Origin: Drechslerella dactyloides | Taxonomy: Eukaryota; Ascomycota; Orbiliomycetes; Orbiliales; Orbiliaceae | Reading direction: 5' to 3' | NCBI GenBank assembly: GCA_020064725.1 | Contig: JAGTWJ010000001.1 | Location: 558,001 to 622,000, forward strand | DNA: 64,000 nucleotides | Shown here: piece after piece, positions 56,580-64,000 of the stretch | Layout: each line of letters opens with the position of its first letter | Position numbering within the stretch: position 1 is the stretch's first letter | Made by a program: the position numbers and the translations under genes | Notes under the pieces: model-generated | What the model was told of the DNA's origin: nothing | The model's input: only the letters and a program-made list of their open reading frames with translations | The model's database searches: none

Positions 56580-57662
56580 TCAGTCCTCGCCGTCGTAGTC
56601 CCACAGTATACGCGCATTATCCCGCCACACTCGCCGCACCACTCCCTCGTCGCCCTTGCAATACACCTCCACCGCCCGCCGCAGCATCCCAGCATCGTCC
56701 ACGGCGCGGAAGCCCTGCGTGTGCAGCCGGTTACCACCCGGATTCATCCGCACCCCACCCGTATGCGGCCAGTCGCTCGCCCAGACGACGCGGTCCGGCG
56801 CCGTGGCCACAACTTCCGTCGCGTACGCGTCCAGCGCGGGAAGATTGGGGAAACGGTCGGTGCCGCTGAGCTTTGTGTATATCTCACCGCGGGAGAGCAG
56901 CCGCATGAACTCACGGTAGCCGGGCTGCTCGTGCGCGGGGGTGAGGGGCTTCTTGGTCGACGGGGCGGCGAGGTGGTCGATGATTACCGTGATGCCGAGT
57001 TTTGGTATCGTGTCTGCGATCAGCGGGACTTGGTGGAGTGAGAGGTGGATTTGTAGCGGCCAGGTCTTCAGCGGCTTCAGGCGGTCCGCGTAGGCGCGCA
57101 GGGTGCGCTCGAACTCTTCGGCGGACGGCTCGGATAGTGAGGATTTGAGGTTCATCCGCGCGCCGCGCGCGCCGGCGGCGTGCATGGCGTTCAGCTCATC
57201 GTCGGGGATCGTGAGCGGGTCGATTGAGACGACGGCGCGGGGTGGTGCGGTCGGTTTCTGCGCGGAGAGCTCTTCGAGGGCCGCGATGATGCAGCTGTTG
57301 TCGGTGCCGTGGACGGAGAGGGCGACAAGGACGGGGTGGGTGATGTTTGGGTGGATGTTCTTGAGGAAGGTCTGGAGCTTGGCGAGCGGGGCTTCGCGCG
57401 GGGTGTACGCCCGGCCCTGAGCGAAGGGGTACAAATGCTGTAGTTGTTCAATTGGTTAGATATCGTGTGAACAGATGGAGATGTCGGGAAGTACCTCTGG
57501 GCCGATGACATGTACATGGCTGTCCCATGAGCCGGGTGGAAGTGGGAGGTTGTGTGTGGAGTCGTGCGTGCGCCGCAGATGGCAAGTGGACACCCGCAGC
57601 GGCTGCCGCATCGCCAGCGCTGGCCGCGCTAGGCTGCGGATATAGACTGCCATGAAGCCCAA
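56580..57662 (-). CDS. TIM-barrel amidohydrolase (amidohydrolase 2 / dicarboxylate-lactone hydrolase-like)
   Basis: Two exons on the minus strand, 57662-57495 and 57437-56580, with a 57-nt phase 0 intron (donor GTACTT, acceptor CTACAG), giving 341 aa. The first exon ends with the metal-binding His-x-His (SWDSHVHVIGPE, about 44-55). The second has MNLKSSLSE, IHLSLHQVPLIAD, VIIDHLAAP (His) and VVWASDWPHTGG (the conserved Asp late in the barrel). Together these place it in the amidohydrolase-2 group that hydrolyses lactones or decarboxylates aromatic acids, as in 2-pyrone-4,6-dicarboxylate hydrolase. The substrate is unknown. The first 35 residues are Arg-rich and lack acidic residues (MAVYIRSLARPALAMRQ), suggesting a mitochondrial presequence. 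The gene is divergent from the THI20-type gene, 485 bases apart. Confidence 0.87.
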
Positions 57663-58147
57663 GTTGCAATTGAATAAATAGGCGGGTCTGGGAAGTCAGC
57701 GCATGAAGTTGTGGTGATGCGCTGGGCAATGGATGTGGGAGGGCGTGTGTCGGAATGATGCCGAGGTTGTCAAAGTTCAGTAAAGCTTCAAGCTCCGTTA
57801 CTAGTTGACATCTTAATAGCTTTAGCTTCACACCCATCCGAGTGCCCAGTAATTGGCCATGCTATCTGCATATTCCTTTCATGATCAGGGGAGCAATAAG
57901 ATTTATAATCTTGCTATGCTGTTGTTGCATTGTTACACAGCGGGGATGAGATAGCGGTAATAGCGGGGATGCCCACGTCGGGATATCAAGCTCCCCGCCG
58001 CGTAACGTTACACGCACCTCCAAGCCTCAACGTCACCACTCTCAACGACAACCCCACCACCGCAATGCATGCGCTCACGACTCGGTGACTTCTGCCAGAT
58101 TCTACAAACGATACACTATCAGTCAATTGCCTCGCGCACTCAGCGCA
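57663..58147. promoter_or_regulatory. Divergent promoter between the amidohydrolase and THI20-type genes
   Basis: 485 bases separate the two start codons. At about 57940-57972 the sequence has two copies of AGCGGGGATG and a third GCGG between them, a cluster of CGG triplets of the kind used by Zn2Cys6 factors. No TPP-riboswitch core was recognised in the leader. Shared regulation is only a possibility. Confidence 0.4.
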
Positions 58148-60100
58148 ATGCCGCCTCCACGCGTGCTCACGATCGCCGGCAGCGACTCGTCCGGTGGGGC
58201 GGGCATCGAAGCGGACCTCAAGGTCATCGCCGCACACGGTTGCTACGGCATGACGGCAATAACAGCGCTCACAGCGCAGAACACCAAGGGAGTCGAGGAT
58301 ATTCACACTGTGCCTGCCCCATTCCTGGAAAAGAGCATCGCTGCCGTCGTGGAGGACATCGGCGTCGACGTTGTCAAGATGGGTATGCACAGACGTACCA
58401 TGTTTCGATATCACCATTAGTTGGCCTCGGACTGATTTGACTCTGGGACGCACAGGGATGCTTGCGAATGAAGCTGCGATAAACACCGTTGTCGCCGCTG
58501 TCAAAAAGCACAGTCTCGCTCGCATCGTGCTCGATCCCGTACGCACACCTTTTAGGTCTTCGAATGCTTCCCCTAAACCTCTCCGTCACGACGCCGAACA
58601 GCGCCCCTAACCTCGTCCGCGGCAGGTCATGGTCTCCACTTCAGGCAGCGTCCTGCTCCCTCCACCCGCTGTAGCTGCCCTCTGCGACTCGCTCATCCCT
58701 CTGGCGACTCTCGTCACCCCGAACGTGTCCGAGGCGCAGCACCTGCTCGCGCACTACGATCACGAGGCCGCATTCGACGAGTTCCAAGATATATATCTAA
58801 ACTCCCAAGCAGGTCTCGTCAGTCTTGCACTTACACTGCATAAGCGTACGTCCACCGCCGTGCTGCTGAAGGGCGGCCACGTCCCGCTCACAGACGACGG
58901 TCTCATCGCCCGTCGACAGGAGGATAAGGCCGTGGTCATGGACGTGCTCGTGTTATCTGACGGGGCAGTCCATATCTTCGCCTCGCCGTATATCGACAGC
59001 CCAAACACCCACGGTACAGGATGCAGTCTTGCTTGTATGTGCTCCCTCCACCCTTCGTACATATTCACATTACTGACCGCAGTCTACCACCTTGCTACAG
59101 CGGCGGTAGCCTGCAACCTCGCCCTCAACCAGTCTCTCCCTGACGCCATCACCGCCGCGCGAAGCTACGTCTCCGGTGCCATCGCCGCCTCCCACTCCCT
59201 CGGCCACGGCCCCGGCCCCATAGATCACCTCCACAGCCTCTACCGGCTCCCATTCTCCGCCGGCCGCTTCATCGACTACCTCACGCAACACCCGCGCGTC
59301 GCCCCCATCTGGGACGCATACGTAAACCACCCCTTCGTCCAGCGCGTCGCCGCCGGGACCATCCCCGCCGCCAATTTCAAATGGTACCTGCGACAAGACT
59401 ACCTCTTCCTCGTGCAATTCGCCCGCGCATACGCCCTGCTAGCATACAAAGCTTCGACCATCTCGGAGATCGGTTTGCACGCAACCGACGTCGCAGACAT
59501 CGAGCGAGAAACGTCATTACACGTCGACTACTGCATGATGTTCGACATCGCAGGGCCAGGGGCGAGTGTAGAGGCGACGGAGGCAATGCTACGCGACACC
59601 CCCGAGGCGCCAACGACGACGGCGTACACGCGGTACGTGTTAGATGTGGGCGCTAGCGGTGACGCCGCAGCGCTGGCGGTCGCGGTGATTAGCTGTAGTT
59701 TCGGATACCAGGTTGCGGCGCGGAACCGACTGGCGGGGAACCGGCTGGGGGGTACGAAGACCGTGCAGGATAGTGCGGAGAATGTGTATTGGAGCTGGGT
59801 GGAAGGGTATGCAAACGACGAGTATGCAGAGAACGTGAAGAAGCGGACAGGTGGGTAGATACTCGGATATCCAGCTTGTGCAGTCGGCTGACGTTGCGCG
59901 TTGAGTAGATGCGCTTGAGGAAATGGCGGTACGATTCAGTGTTCAACAGGTGGAGCAGCTGGTAGAGGTTTTCAAGAGAGCTACAGAGGTGAGTAAAAGC
60001 TGTACTCTTGATCAGGAAGTGAGAAACGAGGCTGATAGACGTTCATCAGATGGAGCGTGACTTCTTCACTGCGGCGTTAGAAGCAAAAGTCGATGAGTGA
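58148..60100 (+). CDS. THI20: Hydroxymethylpyrimidine(-phosphate) kinase / TenA fusion (THI20 type)
   Basis: Six exons: 58148-58382, 58456-58538, 58626-59034, 59101-59850, 59909-59988, 60050-60100; 535 aa, close to yeast Thi20. Residues 1 to about 275 are the HMP/HMP-P kinase (ThiD): LTIAGSDSSGGAGIEADLK (7-25), GMTAITALTAQNT, LDPVMVSTSGS, LVTPNVSEA, AVLLKGGH and DSPNTHGTGCSLA with the catalytic GTGC. From about 295 the TenA domain follows: FVQRVAAGTIPAANFKWYLR, QDYLFLVQFARAYALL, SLHVDYCMMF and VAVISCSFGYQVAARNR with the presumed active-site Cys. The two terminal exons supply the final helices (DALEEMAVRFSVQQVEQLVE, then MERDFFTAALEAKVDE). It makes HMP-diphosphate for Thi6 and recycles degraded thiamine. 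The 59100 acceptor is preferred over 59082 because it restores GTGCSLAS-AVACNLA. Confidence 0.95.
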
Positions 60101-61749
60101 CCACCGACACGCACCTCTGATAATATGTCCGGGGATTGAAAACTGAAATGTGATTGGTTGCGTGGCGGTTTAAACGTTTGTAGCAGATATTGGTGTAACG
60201 ACGTATAAGCGGTAGAAGGGGCGTTCATAACGCCGAATGGTTTAACCGCTTGATACCCGGCTGAAATTATTCGGTGAGCCATAATCTGTCTTCAAAATGA
60301 GGCGATAAATATACAAACTTGATATGTACAGAGACCAGTATACCATGGGATATGTCTATAATCATAAAGGACCGGGGGCTTACCATTTTCGATCATTTGT
60401 CTCCCAAGGCAGTACCATATATAAATATACCTTCATACGAAAAGGCAGCCGGCATTCTTGTGCAAAGGCATGATTAAAATCAGAGAAAGGCATGATATAT
60501 CGTGGCACGGTCCCCGAGGCCTTGTAACCTACAGTGTATCAATGTGATAATATAAACTACTATCTCATTGTCGACATGTCTCTCTCTACGGTGTCTCGCG
60601 AAACCAGATAAACTTTATATTCGATAAGAACTACATGCTTGTGTTTATCGCTCAAAATGGAGCGCATATTCTCAGTATAAATGCCAGATATGCAACAATA
60701 ACAAAAAGTATTTAAAGCAGATCAACACCCTTTTCAATCTAGAATTTTTGTAAAATCAACATACCCCAAGTAAGTAACCCCAGGATAAGATGCCCCACCA
60801 TCTACCAGCACCACGCCTCTAACGTAAGTACTCACCTATCCCCCCTCCCCCTATAGCCTAGAGAAGAAACACCACCCTTCTGCCTAAGCTCTCGAAGCCT
60901 TATGGACGCGAGAGAGCAGGCTGATGGATGCTGAAAACCCTATTTTATTTGTTTTTGGTTAGCGTGTTCCCAGTAACATTGTATTCTCCTCAGTGACTGC
61001 GGCCATGAGGCTGCAGCCTTAGAGTAGTCATATGTGTATCATCATCGATGCCGAATCCCAAAGGACTGGCCGCTAAGTGAGAAACCTCGAGAGGAAAACT
61101 CACCATGGTACCATCAGCCTCTGATTCTTCGAGGTCCGCTAAAGAGGGGTCTTCAATGCTATTGTGTTCAAACGGGCAACGGCCCCACAAGGATGACACG
61201 GCTCGTGCGAGAGAATGAGCCCGGAACCGATGGCGAGTTGATAGCGGAAAGTTGGATCGGAGAGAGAGTGAATAAGGCAAGCTACTCGGGTATACAGCGG
61301 GCCTCCCGGGCTTATAAACACGCGGACTGGATTTATCGATTCCGTTCTGCAATATAACCTGGGGACATACACATATTTACGTTCATCTTTGTTAAGAGCA
61401 ATTCAAGGTAGGATTAAGATTATAAATCGTCGATTTTGTGAAGCAAAAGGATCTACTGTAGGTGTATCTGAACTACGGAGTGGATTTACACAGCTTTTAT
61501 AGTGCTATATTATCGGTGGTACCATGTACTATATTTTGATGATATGTTGAGAATTTATTGTTCATTTAATATTTTACCAAGTTGGAGGCTATCTTTACAG
61601 CTATTGTAGTATATATATGTCCATAAATCACATCGAAAGATGGCGGTGAAAGGCCTTGGTTTCCAAACTACGGCATCATAAATAACTTCAATATCATAGA
61701 TCGACGATGGCTAGCTTATGGAATCTACACAGGTACTCTAACGACAACT
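60101..61749. other. Intergenic between convergent genes
   Basis: AT-rich 3' flanks of the THI20-type gene (plus) and the transcription-factor gene (minus). Frames at 60990-61372 on both strands lack family features. No gene supported. Confidence 0.45.
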
Positions 61750-64000
61750 CTAGCACACCCGCCCAAGATTCGATGAATCGCCGTTGATGACGGAGGTATC
61801 TTCTGCAGACGCCATCGACGACGATGTCCCGGACGAAGGCACTAGCAGCGGATCCGTCTCGTCGGATTCTGGCGTTGTGTTTATCAATGCATCCAGTGTT
61901 GTATTCGGGCTCCCCACCGCAGGCGCCATTGCCGCTAGTTTCGTTGAATCGAAGAGGTATCGGTCGACGAGGCCCTGAAGTTGATATCGAAATATCATTA
62001 GCCCAAGCTCCCGCAAAGACAATGCACAAAAATTGTAGCGCGCGTAGATGGATGGTGATTAAGCCGGATAAGTGTATGGTATATCAGACTCACCCAGTCA
62101 ATGCTTCCGCCGTCGTTCATTAAGGTATCGAAGTCTAGCGGTTCAAAGCTGTCAATGGCGGGTAATTCATCCATGGTTGTGTCTTCGATGCCTCCATCAT
62201 ATGGGAGAGTTGCAGCTTCTTCACCGCGCTGGTATGGTCCTAGTCCTGCCATCCCGGGCAGTGTGCTGAAAGTATTAGGGCCATTACCATCAGCGGTAAA
62301 TAGGTTAGAAGTAAAATTAGATGGTGGGGTAAATGTGCTATTTGCAAAAGTTGTATTGCTTTCTCCAGCTGGATTCGACAAGGTAGTGAATCCGTTGGAA
62401 AGCATTGAGTCTGTGCTAACAATCTGCTTCTCAATCGGCTGTGGCGTATTTCCACGACGAAACTGGTCGGGGAGGAGACGTGCGAGCATTGCGCCCAGAA
62501 CATTGGAGGCGTGACGGGCGTCCCGGGACAGATGCTTCTTTTCAGACCAGATCTTGTAGCATTTTTGAAGGCTAGCCAAGCAACGGGTGCAACGTTGCGC
62601 ACTATCCGCGAATATAGGTCAGCACACGTACTTTCACACAACTTATATGGCAATCGAAAACGGTAATGAACACGTACTCTAGCGTCTTTCGCTCGCTAAG
62701 ATCCATACAAAGAATCATGCTCGCGAGAAGAAAATCGTGCAACGTCAGGCTTGATATCATCCAGCGCTCATCCCACAGTCGGCCCCCAGGCTGGCACTCA
62801 TCGTACGCATCGCTCTGCATTTCGAGAATCCGCATCGCCGATTCACGGCACTGCTCCCTCGACGGCTCGAACTCCGGGTTGTCCTTTTCGTGCGTCAGGA
62901 ACGTCCGATGCAGCACGCACAAACACTTATGGTACGACAGCTCCAACACCATCCGATGCAAAATCATATACGGTGAGTCCGAGAAACTAAATTCTCTTAT
63001 CGAGCCGCGCATACGCAGCACGGGTGGGATATTCCCATTTAAGTCCTTCAGCTCAGCATCCAGCGCCATTATCGCCTCGTATGCCGGTGGCGTCAGCGAT
63101 AGCGCGTGCTGGATAACCTTACGAAAGACGCTCATCATCCGGATCTTGTGTGAGTAGAAGAGCATGTTTGTGAACTCTGTCGACACGCGCGGCGGTGGCA
63201 TCACGACGGTGTCTTCGTCAAAGTCCTCATCCTCGTGATTTCCCGGCGCCTCTGTGTCGCACTGCTCGTCGTGGATGATCGCTGGCATGCCATATTGGAA
63301 GGAGAAGATCATGTCGAATGTCGCGACCCAGTACCAGGTTCGCCGGCGCATTTCAGCCTCGAACGGGGTGAAGCGCTTCAAATGCTTCGGGTCGCGGTGG
63401 TATCCGAGCCGTTGTGCGAGGCGGGTGACGTAGCCGGTGAGCGCCCAGAGAGTAGAGTCTGATTCTGTGCAGAGCTGGTACTTGCAGTATTGGTAGATTA
63501 CAAGGGCCTCAATTACGTACGGCTGGGCTTTTGTATGTTCGCCGGCGACGAGATATTGGCGAGCCTTCTTGAGGAGCTGTGTAGGTTCGACGTTGCGCGA
63601 ATCCAGGGCAACAATTTTGCCTACGCGTGTGGCGACCATGGAGCCCAGGCAGAGAATAGAGTAGAGGACAGAGATCCATATCAGGTTTTGAGAAGTAGGG
63701 TCTCTCAGGAATGTCTCGTATTCTCTACGGAATTTCGTCGTGTGGATGAAGACTGCGTGGGAAAATTTGTGGCTGTAATATATGGATAGTAGTCTATCGG
63801 TAATATGACGGGGAGGTAGCGCTTGGACCGCGTCTTCCAGTGTCAAGCCTCCGGAACTGGAACCAATGATCAGGTCGGCGTCGTCGGACGAAGTGACGGA
63901 GGCTCCCGACATTGTTATCTGTGAAGACGGCTCGGACGGATCAAATTCAGCCCTTGCATCTAGAGATTCTTTCACGCAGTTGATTTGGTTGAGTAGAGCC
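61750..64000 (-). CDS. Fungal-specific transcription factor, 5' end beyond the window
   Basis: Three minus-strand exons are visible: 64000-62678 (open to the window edge), 62601-62094 and 61974-61750. The frames join in phase through 76-nt and 119-nt introns (donors GTACGT and GTGAGT, the second with a CTAAT branch and CTTCAG acceptor). The first exon carries the fungal_trans regulatory domain: DRLLSIYYSHKFSHAVFIH, then ALTGYVTRLAQRLGYHRDP, MRRRTWYWVATFDMIFSF and GMPAIIHDEQCD, which is the classic middle homology region of Gal4-type Zn2Cys6 factors. The C-terminus is Asn/Thr/Ser/Pro-rich and acidic (MDELPAIDSFEPLDFDTLM), a likely activation region. The Zn2Cys6 domain should lie just past 64000. 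The target pathway cannot be told. Confidence 0.9.

Overview
The window is nuclear DNA of a filamentous ascomycete (Pezizomycotina). The evidence is short spliceosomal introns (mostly about 45 to 110 nt, GTAAGT-like donors, CTAAC/CTGAC-like branch points, CAG/TAG acceptors), well-spaced monocistronic genes on both strands, and typical fungal families: a Zn2Cys6 regulator, an Anp1 mannosyltransferase, bifunctional thiamine enzymes, a fungal N-terminal (PigL-like) protein and an F-box-like protein. I see no bacterial operons, rRNA, tRNA or CRISPR. The genus cannot be fixed from sequence alone. All exon borders below were placed by hand from splice signals and reading phase.

Layout. 1-10 kb: a PigL-N/low-complexity protein, an F-box-like protein, a short Zn2Cys6 protein and a doubtful small gene. 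10.9-12.2 kb: a five-exon mitochondrial phosphate carrier. 12.2-21.5 kb: a gene-poor, AT-rich stretch around two giant, almost intronless paralogues of 1284 and about 1278 aa (15.8-19.7 and 21.8-25.7 kb). These belong to no family I recognise. They share a secretory or anchor-like N-terminus (for the second, only if an upstream exon is used), a conserved dibasic KRAG/DKGKG site and a repeated module. They are the best candidate here for an undescribed system. 26-34 kb: a peroxisomal acyl-CoA thioesterase with a C-terminal SKL, and a 1501-aa acidic membrane-anchored protein of the family usually labelled 'pathway-specific nitrogen regulator', both on the minus strand.

34-37 kb: repeats and small secreted cysteine-containing proteins. 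37.7-39.5 kb: the Thi6-type bifunctional thiamine enzyme (thiamine-phosphate synthase plus hydroxyethylthiazole kinase). 41.4-42.2 kb: a decayed LINE reverse-transcriptase fragment. 43.8-45.2 kb: a three-exon gene of unknown function. 47.9-50.2 kb: a membrane-anchored pepsin-like protein that has lost its first catalytic Asp. About 50.8-51.0 kb: an overlooked cysteine-rich terminal exon. 52.2-53.6 kb: an Anp1-family (GT62) mannosyltransferase with a Ser/Thr-rich insertion. 56.6-60.1 kb: a TIM-barrel amidohydrolase divergently paired with a six-exon THI20-type gene (HMP/HMP-P kinase plus TenA). 61.7-64 kb: the 3' part of a fungal-specific transcription factor whose DNA-binding end lies beyond the window.

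Two of the genes work in one pathway. The THI20-type protein phosphorylates the pyrimidine half of thiamine and salvages thiamine breakdown products; the Thi6-type protein phosphorylates the thiazole half and joins the two. They lie about 19 kb apart and do not form an obvious cluster with the genes between them.
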